Positions 6,980-12,620 of a stretch of 26,316 nt of DNA are shown here, in pieces; positions within the stretch are counted from its first letter, which is position 1; each line of letters opens with the position of its first letter. Position numbers and translations under genes: made by a program. The stretch comes from a virus, in the IMG/VR virus record IMGVR_UViG_3300020185_000227, positions 1 to 26,316 of that record. The stretch is one strand, 5' to 3'. The notes beneath the pieces are model-generated. The model saw only the letters and a list, made by a program, of their open reading frames with translations, was not told the DNA's origin and searched no databases.

Positions 6980-8248
6980 TTAAATTATATAATTTGTGTT
7001 AACATAAACTTCTTTTTTCCAGTCAGTCATTTTACCACCAACAAAAGTACATCCATATCTAAAAGCATCAGAAGGGTGACTTGCAAAATTATGAATCGGT
7101 CTGTTTTTAAAACATTGATTCTTATCATCCCACTTTTTTTGGTATGCTTTTAATGCCTCAAATCCTTTGTAAGTATTTTTCTTATCAAAGTAACAATTTG
7201 GCAAAGCCTTTCTAACGGATTCAATTCCATCTTCAATAGAAAGTTTAGGTGCAATATCAAAAGAGATACCAAGCTCTAAAGCAGATTCCAATCTTGATTT
7301 TCCAAATGCTCCTAATTCTCTAACTTTTATATCATGTGGAGCTATATGTCTATCATATTTATAAGGTTTGCTTTCCAATAGATCAGCATAGAAGTCAAGA
7401 CCCTCTCCTGATGATTCTTCATAATCAATAACTCTAATTTCATCTCCATGCTTTTGGACAAACCATATTGCTGTAGAATCTTTAAGACCTAAATCCCACC
7501 ATGTTTCTGTTTTTAAATTAGGATCATAAGGAACATCTGTTACTTTTCCTGTTTTTTCTAATTCCTCAATAATAGCACCATAATATGATCCAGTAATTGC
7601 TGCTTGAAATGAACATTCAAATTCTTGTTCATATAAGTCTTCTGACATCATTTGTCTTGCAGCTTCCAATTCCTCTGGATCTAAAATATTAGTTTGAGAT
7701 GATTTGTATAATCCTGCATACCAATTTTTATTTTGTTTAGCTTCCTGATATAATTGAAAAAAATAATTTCTTCCTTTTGGAGTTCCTATAAATACACACC
7801 AACCCTTTCGGTCTGCCAATGCAGGTCTTATAACCTCAGGAAAGATTGTTGGTTTGATAGACTGAGTTTCGTCAAAAACACATCCATCTAAAAATATACC
7901 TCTTAAGGCTTGATCGTTTTCAGCTCCAAGAATTGTAATCCTTGCACCATTTAAAAGATCACATCTTAATTCTGATTCATTAAATTTAGTTCCAGGAATT
8001 TTTCCAGCAAATTGTTTTATGTAGTCCCATGCTGTAGATTTACCCTGTTTAAATGTAGGACTTATGAATGCGTATCTTGGGTTTGGCAAAGAACAAGTAA
8101 GTGCTGCTTTAATCATGTGATTAATCATCATTACTGTCTTTCCAGCTCTCCTGTGCAAAACAAGCACACTAAATCGGTGCTTATCAATTTTTTTATGCAA
8201 AAAATTTTGTAATTCTCTTGGCTTATATGGAATGACAATTTGTTTCAT
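6980..8248 (-). CDS. terL: Terminase large subunit
   Basis: 422 residues. The ATPase half has a Walker A motif of the terminase type (H-R-R-A-G-K-T, residues 32-38), Walker B V-F-D-E (124-127), and coupling motif G-T-P-K-G (155-159). The nuclease half shows W-W-D-L-G-L-K-D-S-T-A (aspartate 252), a second acidic strand at I-D-Y (D275), A-P-H-D-I-K (303-308), and the C-terminal H-P-S-D-A-F-R-Y-G (391-399), which matches the usual third acidic position. The protein pumps DNA into the procapsid through the portal and cuts it. Start and previous stop overlap as ATGA, so it is coupled to the small gene before it. Confidence 0.95.
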   Translation of the reverse strand: MKQIVIPYKPRELQNFLHKKIDKHRFSVLVLHRRAGKTVMMINHMIKAALTCSLPNPRYAFISPTFKQGKSTAWDYIKQFAGKIPGTKFNESELRCDLLNGARITILGAENDQALRGIFLDGCVFDETQSIKPTIFPEVIRPALADRKGWCVFIGTPKGRNYFFQLYQEAKQNKNWYAGLYKSSQTNILDPEELEAARQMMSEDLYEQEFECSFQAAITGSYYGAIIEELEKTGKVTDVPYDPNLKTETWWDLGLKDSTAIWFVQKHGDEIRVIDYEESSGEGLDFYADLLESKPYKYDRHIAPHDIKVRELGAFGKSRLESALELGISFDIAPKLSIEDGIESVRKALPNCYFDKKNTYKGFEALKAYQKKWDDKNQCFKNRPIHNFASHPSDAFRYGCTFVGGKMTDWKKEVYVNTNYII

Positions 8249-8448
8249 TTTAAAATAAAACCCCCCCTAATGAATATTTGATTGAAAGGATAATTTAATG
8301 GAGTAATTCCTAATTCTTCTACCATATATTCACTAAAATCCCTAGCGTCATCTAAGTTTTCGAAACCATCAAAATGTATTATTACAGAATTACTTGTTTC
8401 TGAAACAACAACAATAGCATTTATTTTGAATTTATCTTTATCTAACAT
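8245..8448 (-). CDS. Unknown small protein between the terminase genes (67 aa)
   Basis: I use ATG 8448-8446, giving MLDKDKFKINAIVVVSETSN; a TTG at 8502 would add 18 residues. Both starts are uncertain. An AGGAGG at about 8474-8479 lies inside the longer reading frame, 26 bases before the ATG and too far to serve it. The protein alternates beta and helix (INAIVVVSETSNSVIIHFDG, then D-D-A-R-D-F-S-E-Y-M-V-E-E-L-G), a ferredoxin-like pattern, with no catalytic motif. It is coupled to the large terminase by an ATGA overlap. A packaging accessory role is possible from position only. Confidence 0.6.
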   Translation of the reverse strand: MLDKDKFKINAIVVVSETSNSVIIHFDGFENLDDARDFSEYMVEELGITPLNYPFNQIFIRGGFILK

Positions 8449-8538
8449 TGGCGGCTTCTTGTTTAACTGTGTATACCTCCTAACGTTATTAACGCAAGGC
8501 AAATTTTTAAATCAGGTGACCGCCTTTTTTGACCCCCC

Positions 8539-8559
8539 TAGCTTTTTTTATAGCTTTTT
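8539..8559. repeat. Direct repeat TAGCTTTTT x2
   Basis: TAGCTTTTT occurs at 8539-8547 and again at 8551-8559, start to start 12 bases, directly after a run of six C. Near-helical spacing would suit a small-terminase binding site, but two short AT-rich copies can arise by chance. Confidence 0.35.
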
Positions 8560-8676
8560 AATACTCAATTTTTAGTTATTACTGATAATCATCTATTAGC
8601 GGTACATCTTAGCAAGTGATTATTAATCAAGTAGGTATAAGCTCACTTAGATTTTATTTTTTTTTGGCCTATATAG

Positions 8677-8695
8677 AGTATAGGCAACTATTCAT
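8677..8695. repeat. Inverted repeat GCCTATA / TATAGGC
   Basis: Perfect 7-bp arms at 8677-8683 and 8689-8695 with a 5-base centre (TAGAG), preceded on the plus strand by a long T-run. Because the T-run is upstream on the plus strand, it reads as an A-run after the hairpin on the minus strand; neither direction makes an intrinsic terminator. It fits better as a protein-binding palindrome or part of a packaging signal. Confidence 0.5.
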
Positions 8696-8770
8696 TAGAA
8701 AGTTCAAAGAATTTCTATACTTATTTAAAAGCATAAAGAATTAATATTGATTTAATTGATTTATTATTGA

Positions 8771-9175
8771 TTAGTCCTTAGACCATTTGACAACTAGCGG
8801 TTGACCATCAGCATTTGCTAAGCTTATTTTTTGTGCATTGTCGTTGTATTTTGGCAACAATTTAGAAGCTTTCCATTTAGTAAGGGCTACAGCTTCTTTA
8901 AGTAAATGAGATGTTGCAAGGTCACCCTTGCCATTAGCTTTAAAATCTTCAATCATGTTCTTTAATTCTGTTTGACTTTCACTTAATAGATAATCAACGC
9001 CATCTTGCTTTGCCAGTTCATATTCCTGTCTAACTTTGGGCTTTTTGTGGCATAATTTCCTGAAACCCTCCCAGCTTAAATTCAAATCTTTTAGAATTGT
9101 TTTTATACCGTTACCAATGGCCAGCTCACTATAAATCTTGTTTAAAACTTCATTTGTAAATTTAATATTATTCAT
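8771..9175 (-). CDS. terS: Terminase small subunit
   Basis: 134 residues. The N-terminal 45 residues form a helix-turn-helix (I-Y-S-E-L-A-I-G-N-G-I-K-T-I-L-K-D-L-N-L-S-W-E-G-F-R-K-L), followed by V-R-Q-E-Y-E-L-A-K-Q-D-G-V-D-Y-L-L, then a helical oligomerisation region, W-K-A-S-K-L-L-P-K-Y, and a basic, tryptophan-bearing tail. This matches the small-terminase type seen in many temperate and marine phages ('R-x-x-Y-x-x-A-R', 'W-x-x-x-K-L-x-P-K-x-Y'). It would recognise the packaging site and recruit the large subunit. It is the first gene of the leftward unit. No SD is visible before the ATG; the leader is only A/T. Confidence 0.8.
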   Translation of the reverse strand: MNNIKFTNEVLNKIYSELAIGNGIKTILKDLNLSWEGFRKLCHKKPKVRQEYELAKQDGVDYLLSESQTELKNMIEDFKANGKGDLATSHLLKEAVALTKWKASKLLPKYNDNAQKISLANADGQPLVVKWSKD

Positions 9176-9197
9176 ATAATTATTTTTAAATTAACTA

Positions 9198-9237
9198 TTG
9201 ACAAGCTATTGACAATATATTAATAATTGATTATGTT
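9198..9237 (+). promoter_or_regulatory. Early promoter region with tandem TTGACA boxes
   Basis: TTGACA at 9209-9214, 17 bases, then TATGTT at 9232-9237 gives a near-consensus sigma70-type promoter facing the early genes; the predicted start is about 9244. A second TTGACA at 9198-9203 is 17 bases from TAATAA (9221-9226). The ten bases CTATTGACAA are repeated directly at 9195-9204 and 9206-9215, so the two boxes may serve two promoters or be a repeat bound by a regulator. No transcription data are available. Confidence 0.7.
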
Positions 9238-9279
9238 TAATTTATATACAAAAAAACAACTAAAAGAAAGGCAAATAAT

Positions 9280-9753
9280 ATGCAATTAGAAACTAATAAA
9301 ACAAATAAAAAAGATGTTGACGTTGACCAAATTGAAGCTGAAAAAGTTAGAGCTTTACAATCTCACTTAGGCTTAACTGATGATGAAGTTAGTGAAATGA
9401 CTTTGGAAGATGGTTTTTTATACCATGTCAATGGTAATGAGTACAAAGTTTTAACTGATGATGAAGCTGATGATGAAGTAAAAGAATATATTGAGCAATC
9501 AGTATGGGCTTTTAATCCTTCATTTTTAGCGGCTCATGCTAAGGATGGAATTGATGAAGATGTATTTAAGGTTTTAAGTGAAAATTGTGAAAGTTCAAAC
9601 GAAGCTGTTAAATCATTAATTAAAGATTTTGACCATTTTGTTGATGATGCTGTTTTAAGTGATGGTAGGGGTCATTTTATGTCAACTTATGACGGTCATG
9701 AGCATGAAGTTAATATTAAAGGCAATTACTATTATATTTATAGAACTAATTAA
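9280..9753 (+). CDS. Conserved acidic phage protein of unknown function (157 aa)
   Basis: First gene of the early unit, with AGAAAGG about nine bases before ATG. 157 residues, strongly acidic. The middle (Y-K-V-L-T-D-D-E-A-D-D-E-V-K-E-Y-I, then W-A-F-N-P-S-F-L) and C-terminus (D-G-R-G-H-F-M-S-T-Y-D-G-H-E-H-E-V, ending Y-Y-Y-I-Y-R-T-N) are those of a family I have often seen near early or recombination genes of phages and plasmids; its function is not known to me. Strong acidity and first position in the early operon are features of DNA-mimic or anti-defence proteins, but that is speculation. It is soluble, without signal peptide or cysteine motif. Confidence 0.8.
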   Translation: MQLETNKTNKKDVDVDQIEAEKVRALQSHLGLTDDEVSEMTLEDGFLYHVNGNEYKVLTDDEADDEVKEYIEQSVWAFNPSFLAAHAKDGIDEDVFKVLSENCESSNEAVKSLIKDFDHFVDDAVLSDGRGHFMSTYDGHEHEVNIKGNYYYIYRTN

Positions 9754-9771
9754 AAGAAAGGATTATTTAAC

Positions 9772-9834
9772 ATGGAATATTTCTATTTAGCTTTAATATT
9801 ATCAATAATAATTACTTTAATTTGGGGGAAATAA
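9772..9834 (+). CDS. Micro-protein with one membrane segment (20 aa)
   Basis: ATG 9772 follows GAAAGG by ten bases and the frame reads MEYFYLALILSIIITLIWGK, almost entirely a hydrophobic helix with one lysine at the end. The stop overlaps the next start (TAATG), supporting translation. Unknown function; tiny early membrane proteins can act on host envelope processes or superinfection, but nothing here shows which. Confidence 0.5.
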   Translation: MEYFYLALILSIIITLIWGK

Positions 9835-9992
9835 TGGAAGACAGTATTTTAAAACTAATAACAATTGGTTACGCTTTGGGAATTGGTATTTGTGGTTTTA
9901 TGGCCTATCTAGGCATTAAAGGCACAAACGAAGCAATTGACCATCAAAATCAAATAATTAAAAAAAGAAATCAATCTATTGACAAGATTTAA
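9834..9992 (+). CDS. Small single-pass membrane protein (52 aa)
   Basis: 52 residues starting MEDSILKLITIGYALGIGIC. A hydrophobic, glycine-rich segment covers about residues 8-29, followed by a polar, basic tail rich in N, Q and K (I-D-H-Q-N-Q-I-I-K-K-R-N-Q). It probably has one membrane helix with the tail on one face. GGGGGA lies upstream inside the preceding micro-gene, and TAATG links the two. Function unknown. The promoter for the next gene lies over the last codons. Confidence 0.6.
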   Translation: MEDSILKLITIGYALGIGICGFMAYLGIKGTNEAIDHQNQIIKKRNQSIDKI

Positions 9993-10007
9993 TATTGATT
10001 ATATATT
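9979..10007 (+). promoter_or_regulatory. Second early promoter (TTGACA-N17-TATATT)
   Basis: TTGACA at 9979-9984, exactly 17 bases, then TATATT at 10002-10007; the start would be near 10014. The -35 is embedded in CTATTGACAAG, the same eleven bases as at 9195-9205. ATTGACA (9978-9984) and TGTCAAT (10007-10013) form 7-bp inverted arms around the whole promoter, a possible operator. It sits at the end of the 52-aa gene and drives the 198-aa gene. Confidence 0.72.
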
Positions 10008-10013
10008 GTCAAT

Positions 10014-10035
10014 AACTAACAAAGAAAGGTAATAA
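10014..10035 (+). repeat. Repeated translation leader, copy 1
   Basis: Twenty-two bases starting AACTAACAAAGAAAGG immediately before the start codon of the 198-aa gene. An identical copy lies at 10633-10654 before the 58-aa gene, and a degenerate one precedes 11279. The copies carry the ribosome site AGAAAGG, and copy 1 begins at the predicted transcription start. Confidence 0.7.
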
Positions 10036-10036
10036 A

Positions 10037-10633
10037 ATGAGCATAAAAAATAATATAGAAACATCAATTAAATTTGGCGGCTTTTATGAATCAATTCACA
10101 GTTCAAATATAGATCATATGGTTGAAGCGTTTGAATATGATTTTGATCATGTTGATTATAAAAAAACTCATCAGGATTATATTGAAAATTATTCATATAA
10201 TTTAAGTGATTATATTTACGATCAATATAAAGTTATTATTAATTTTAATAAGGTAAAATTATATAGCCCTGAATATTATAATTATTCAACTGACACAATT
10301 GATTGTAAAATTAAATCTAATCAAGTTTATGATCTAAATGAAGTTATTAAAAAAGATAAAAACTTTTTAGAATATCTAAAAAAGGCAACTACTAGCTATG
10401 ACGGTTTTATGTCATTTTATACGTTTAATGAAGCGTTAAGCAATAAAAATAATATACTTATTATGTATGTATTGGAATACATCTCAAATAAATACAATGA
10501 TAGTATTTTGTATGATTTGCCTGAATTTAACGTTTATTTAAATAAAGAAGGTCAAAAAATTGAGAATGAAAAAATGGAAGCAAATGAAAGGCAAATAGAA
10601 TTTGAAAGCAATCAATTAAACTTTCAATTTTAA
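10037..10633 (+). CDS. Unknown early phage protein (198 aa)
   Basis: 198 residues, soluble, rich in N, Y, D and I, with no cysteine pair and no motif I recognise. The N-terminal stretch F-G-G-F-Y-E-S-I-H-S-S-N-I-D-H-M resembles the opening of small ArdA-like or 'YubA-like' phage accessory proteins (F-x-G-F-Y-x-S-x-H), a family of unknown role; this likeness is from memory. The C-terminus is a charged helix (I-E-N-E-K-M-E-A-N-E-R-Q-I-E-F-E). It is the first gene after the second early promoter and has AGAAAGG seven bases upstream. An alternative is a purely phage-specific protein. Confidence 0.7.
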   Translation: MSIKNNIETSIKFGGFYESIHSSNIDHMVEAFEYDFDHVDYKKTHQDYIENYSYNLSDYIYDQYKVIINFNKVKLYSPEYYNYSTDTIDCKIKSNQVYDLNEVIKKDKNFLEYLKKATTSYDGFMSFYTFNEALSNKNNILIMYVLEYISNKYNDSILYDLPEFNVYLNKEGQKIENEKMEANERQIEFESNQLNFQF

Positions 10634-10654
10634 ACTAACAAAGAAAGGTAATAA
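10633..10654 (+). repeat. Repeated translation leader, copy 2
   Basis: Identical over 22 bases to 10014-10035. It starts at the last base of the 198-aa gene's stop codon and ends one base before the ATG of the 58-aa gene. It contains AGAAAGG as ribosome site. Confidence 0.7.
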
Positions 10655-10655
10655 C

Positions 10656-10832
10656 ATGACTAAATATAAAATAGTTGACTGGATGAATAATAGAATATTT
10701 CCTGATAAAATTTTTAAAAGCTTTGAGCATGGATGGGAATATATCTATAGCAAATTTGATAATAATGAAGATCATCAGGAATATTATGTTGTTGATGTTA
10801 ATCAAAAAGAAAGGGTAAGCAATGATTATTAA
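10656..10832 (+). CDS. Small conserved phage protein (58 aa)
   Basis: 58 residues, starting MTKYKIVDWMNNRIFPDKIF and continuing with S-F-E-H-G-W-E-Y-I-Y-S-K-F, then H-Q-E-Y-Y-V-V-D-V. I recognise this layout ('Y-x-I-x-D-W-x-x-N', 'F-x-S-F-E-x-A-W-x-x-I', 'E-Y-Y-V-V') as a small family found in many phages and plasmids with no assigned function. AGAAAGG precedes the start by seven bases. It overlaps the next gene by eleven bases. Confidence 0.72.
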   Translation: MTKYKIVDWMNNRIFPDKIFKSFEHGWEYIYSKFDNNEDHQEYYVVDVNQKERVSNDY

Positions 10833-11037
10833 TAATGATAACTTTGATATGGCTTGTCAATTAGCGGATGATATATATTTTAAATTTATTGACAGCTTAG
10901 ACAATAAAAAAGCAAGTGAATTTGTAGTACCTGATAAAGACAATATAGGCTCTACAAAAAACACAGAAAAAGGTAGTGAGCTATATTGGGACATAGAAAA
11001 CACTATTAAAAACACATTAGACAATAGAAAGGTTTAA
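10822..11037 (+). CDS. Unknown early protein (71 aa)
   Basis: 71 residues, acidic and soluble, with no motif I recognise (M-I-I-N-N-D-N-F-D-M-A-C-Q-L-A-D-D-I-Y at the start). GAAAGGG stands 6 bases before the ATG. It starts inside the 58-aa gene and is followed after two bases by the next gene. Function unknown. Confidence 0.65.
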   Translation: MIINNDNFDMACQLADDIYFKFIDSLDNKKASEFVVPDKDNIGSTKNTEKGSELYWDIENTIKNTLDNRKV

Positions 11038-11039
11038 CA

Positions 11040-11207
11040 ATGTACATAATTGATTATCCCAATCAAAGAATAAAAAAGTTTTCTAACAATGAATTAGAAG
11101 ACTTTTTAAATACCATTGTCAAAAAAAGATGGATATTTATTAAAGATAAAAACAAAGCTAAAAAGTTTATCAATCAAGTATCTTTAAATAGAAAGGGTAA
11201 TAAATGA
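11040..11207 (+). CDS. Unknown basic early protein (55 aa)
   Basis: 55 residues starting MYIIDYPNQRIKKFSNNELE, lysine- and asparagine-rich, with a central W-I-F-I-K-D-K-N-K-A-K-K-F strand-helix. AGAAAGG ends inside the previous gene about 6 bases before the ATG. The stop overlaps the next ATG (AAATGA). Function unknown. Confidence 0.6.
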   Translation: MYIIDYPNQRIKKFSNNELEDFLNTIVKKRWIFIKDKNKAKKFINQVSLNRKGNK

Positions 11208-11257
11208 TTGAAGCATGGATAATAATTGAGTTAGTTTTAATAACTTTTTTTATTTAA
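11204..11257 (+). CDS. Possible 17-aa membrane micro-protein
   Basis: The frame reads MIEAWIIIELVLITFFI and stops. GAAAGGG lies eight bases before the ATG, and the start overlaps the previous stop. It is wholly hydrophobic apart from two glutamates. So short a frame can be chance; the ribosome site and coupling are the only support. Confidence 0.35.
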   Translation: MIEAWIIIELVLITFFI

Positions 11258-11278
11258 TAACAAACTAGAAAGGTAAAC

Positions 11279-11338
11279 ATGAAAATAGATAACAATATGC
11301 CAGATAAAGAAAACATAACAGAAAGTGAGGTTAAATGA
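11279..11338 (+). CDS. Possible 19-aa leader peptide or gene remnant
   Basis: AGAAAGG six bases before ATG 11279; the frame reads MKIDNNMPDKENITESEVK, then TGA overlapping the next ATG. Its last residues (T-E-S-E-V-K) and the coupling junction are identical to the end of the following 62-aa gene. It therefore looks like a duplicated coupling cassette or a shortened relative of that gene. Confidence 0.4.
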   Translation: MKIDNNMPDKENITESEVK

Positions 11339-11343
11339 ATAAA
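11317..11343 (+). repeat. 27-bp direct repeat, copy 1
   Basis: Starts AACAGAAAGTGAGG and ends at AATAAA. It contains the end of one frame (T-E-S-E-V-K-stop), a ribosome site and the start M-N-K of the next. Copy 2 is at 11502-11528, 185 bases on. Confidence 0.85.
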
Positions 11344-11523
11344 CAATTTTTATTTTGGAGAGAGGTAAATAAAAGAGTAAGAGAGGAATGTACTATTGAA
11401 GCTAAAGATTTAGATGAAGCAACAAAATTACATAATGAGGGTTATTGTGATTATGTTGAAGTTGATACTTTAGATGAAGATGAAATATTAGATGAAGGAA
11501 CAACAGAAAGTGAGGTTAAATGA
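11335..11523 (+). CDS. Small acidic early protein (62 aa), paralogue of the next gene
   Basis: 62 residues: MNKQFLFWREVNKRVREECT at the start, a middle A-K-D-L-D-E-A-T-K-L-H-N-E-G, then D-Y-V-E-V-D-T-L and an acidic tail. This is the plan of a small family seen in many phages (aromatic N-terminal strand, 'A-x-S/D-x-x-E-A' helix, acidic beta C-terminus), function unknown. The next gene follows the same plan. It is coupled at both ends through the 27-bp repeat. Confidence 0.65.
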   Translation: MNKQFLFWREVNKRVREECTIEAKDLDEATKLHNEGYCDYVEVDTLDEDEILDEGTTESEVK

Positions 11524-11528
11524 ATAAA
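11502..11528 (+). repeat. 27-bp direct repeat, copy 2
   Basis: Identical to 11317-11343 over 27 bases. It spans the junction of the 62-aa and 52-aa genes and supplies the ribosome site and start of the latter. Confidence 0.85.
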
Positions 11529-11678
11529 TACAGAATATATAATAAGCTTATTGGTTATGAGGAATTAGTTGAAGCTGAAAGTGAGCAGGAAGCTGAAATT
11601 CAAGGCTTAGAGGAAGTTGGATCAAATATTCAAGAATACATAGACATAAATGTTAAGCAAATAAACAAAGAGGAATAA
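11520..11678 (+). CDS. Small acidic early protein (52 aa), paralogue of the preceding gene
   Basis: 52 residues: MNKYRIYNKLIGYEELVEAE, then S-E-Q-E-A-E-I-Q-G-L-E-E, then I-Q-E-Y-I-D-I-N-V. The order of elements (M-N-K, aromatic strand, acidic helix with E-A, strand Y-I-D/V) follows the 62-aa protein before it, though side chains differ widely. Starts in copy 2 of the 27-bp repeat. The next gene begins directly after its stop. Function unknown. Confidence 0.65.
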   Translation: MNKYRIYNKLIGYEELVEAESEQEAEIQGLEEVGSNIQEYIDINVKQINKEE

Positions 11679-11927
11679 ATGAAAGTATGGAATATTAGAG
11701 TTACCGATAGGAATGGATTTGATAGCTATTCTTTTTTTCAAGAAGATGAGCCTACCAATCAACAGTTAGAAGTTATTAAAAATATATATCAAAATTCAGG
11801 CAGGTACATTCCTGAAGATATAGAGGATATTGATGTTGAAATAAAAGGTAGTTTTGACAATCAAAATATTCCAACATACGACCAATTAATAGATAATTTG
11901 AAAAATAAGTATGAGGTAAAAAAATGA
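11679..11927 (+). CDS. Unknown early protein (82 aa)
   Basis: 82 residues starting MKVWNIRVTDRNGFDSYSFF, then acidic (E-D-I-E-D-I-D-V-E-I). The opening strand followed by a polar loop and helix resembles other small early proteins here. AGAGG lies about five bases before ATG inside the previous gene. Ends in ATGA overlap with the next gene. Function unknown. Confidence 0.65.
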   Translation: MKVWNIRVTDRNGFDSYSFFQEDEPTNQQLEVIKNIYQNSGRYIPEDIEDIDVEIKGSFDNQNIPTYDQLIDNLKNKYEVKK

Positions 11928-12031
11928 TAATTTTAGGTCATCCAATACATAGAAATGATGTTAAAAAATACTTAGCAATTTTTGGCCTATCTATATTTTT
12001 TATAGTTGTAGTTTTATTTTTATTACTATAA
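11924..12031 (+). CDS. Membrane micro-protein (35 aa)
   Basis: 35 residues: a polar N-terminus (MIILGHPIHRNDVKKY) and a strong C-terminal hydrophobic helix (about residues 17-35, ending V-V-V-L-F-L-L-L). Coupled to the previous gene through ATGA; GAGG stands 8 bases before the start. It would sit in the inner membrane with the short tail in the cytoplasm. Function unknown. Confidence 0.55.
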   Translation: MIILGHPIHRNDVKKYLAIFGLSIFFIVVVLFLLL

Positions 12032-12044
12032 CTACCAAAAAAGA

Positions 12045-12230
12045 ATGGTTAGAAAGCTTCAAACATATTATGAATTTAAACTAAATCTTGAGCTTTGCAA
12101 CGTTAACACATTTGAAAAAGATGATGAAATTAGAAAGTTATACGACCAATATATCAAAGATAGACAACAGACTGTTGTCCAAATGCCAATTAAACATACA
12201 AACAAAGCAATTAAGAAAGCTATTGGCTAG
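12045..12230 (+). CDS. Unknown small basic protein (61 aa), end of the early unit
   Basis: 61 residues, charged, starting MVRKLQTYYEFKLNLELCNV with a helix E-K-D-D-E-I-R-K-L-Y-D-Q-Y-I-K-D-R. Only a weak AAAAGA ribosome site precedes it. A second frame at 12088-12282 overlaps most of it; I prefer this frame because its composition matches neighbouring genes. Last gene before the hairpin that may end the unit. Function unknown. Confidence 0.5.
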   Translation: MVRKLQTYYEFKLNLELCNVNTFEKDDEIRKLYDQYIKDRQQTVVQMPIKHTNKAIKKAIG

Positions 12231-12261
12231 AACTTATTGGAATGTAAAAAGAGGAAGGGGA

Positions 12262-12292
12262 TTAGGGGGTAAGAAAGGTTAAGACCCCCTAA
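12262..12292. terminator. Possible bidirectional terminator hairpin between convergent genes
   Basis: TTAGGGGGT (12262-12270) pairs perfectly with ACCCCCTAA (12284-12292), 9 bp around a 13-base loop. It lies between the end of the rightward early unit (12230) and the end of a leftward gene (12339). A T-run (CTTTTTG) follows ten bases later on the plus strand, and CTTCCTCTTTTT follows on the minus strand. U-tracts are distant, so termination strength is uncertain. Confidence 0.5.
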
Positions 12293-12338
12293 ATCCAAAT
12301 ACTTTTTGAGAAAAGCATTTAATACCTAGATATTGTAG

Positions 12339-12620
12339 TTAACTTTGTCTAGCATACTTCATCTTGAGTTTCTTTTCAATATCTTTTTCTAAATATTTAT
12401 TCTTTTCAACTTCAGACCAATATTCACTAACTATTCTGTCCACATCCTTATCCTTATAGTTATTATTATTTAGATAAGTTAGAAGGTTAATCAGGGGGGG
12501 GCTTTTTGCCTGATTTCTTTTATTACGTTCTATAGCTTTCCTGTAATTGAAATTAGATGACTTTCTAATCTTAGAAAGTTCATATCTTATTCGTTCTATC
12601 GGTACGTATTTCTTATTCAT
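12339..12620 (-). CDS. Unknown basic protein (93 aa)
   Basis: 93 residues, very rich in K, R and N, helical (I-R-Y-E-L-S-K-I-R-K-S, later V-S-E-Y-W-S-E-V-E-K-N-K-Y-L-E-K). No motif I recognise. A run of seven C/G (about 12488-12494) encodes its P-P segment. AGGA lies about 13 bases before the ATG and an A/T-rich promoter-like stretch (TATATATTATAAAG on the minus strand) lies just upstream, next to the GGTACAT palindrome. It is the last gene of the leftward island. Confidence 0.55.
   Translation of the reverse strand: MNKKYVPIERIRYELSKIRKSSNFNYRKAIERNKRNQAKSPPLINLLTYLNNNNYKDKDVDRIVSEYWSEVEKNKYLEKDIEKKLKMKYARQS

Larger units (their letters stand above)
8449..8770. other. Noncoding gap between small and large terminase genes (possible packaging region)
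   Basis: 322 bases without a convincing gene, in a genome whose genes otherwise touch or overlap. It holds two direct copies of TAGCTTTTT (8539-8547 and 8551-8559) beside a GACCCCCC block, a perfect palindrome TGATTATTAATCA (8617-8629), a T-rich tract (about 8655-8675) leading into an inverted repeat (8677-8695), and three TTGATT copies near the small terminase stop (8747, 8756, 8767). The longest internal frame I find is about 21 codons. I see no good promoter. Sites for terminase binding often lie in or near the small terminase gene, so a pac or cos role is plausible but unproven. Confidence 0.4.

Noticed and set aside
6765-8212. Plus-strand frames opposite portal and large terminase
   Set aside because: Antisense shadows of two confidently assigned genes.
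8666-8695. Inverted repeat with T-run as an intrinsic terminator
   Set aside because: The T-run precedes the stem on the plus strand and becomes an A-run after it on the minus strand, so neither direction fits.
12088-12282. Plus-strand frame of 64 codons overlapping the 61-aa gene at 12045-12230
   Set aside because: Different frame over the same bases, no ribosome site, and its end runs into the hairpin stem-loop; the other frame has composition like its neighbours.
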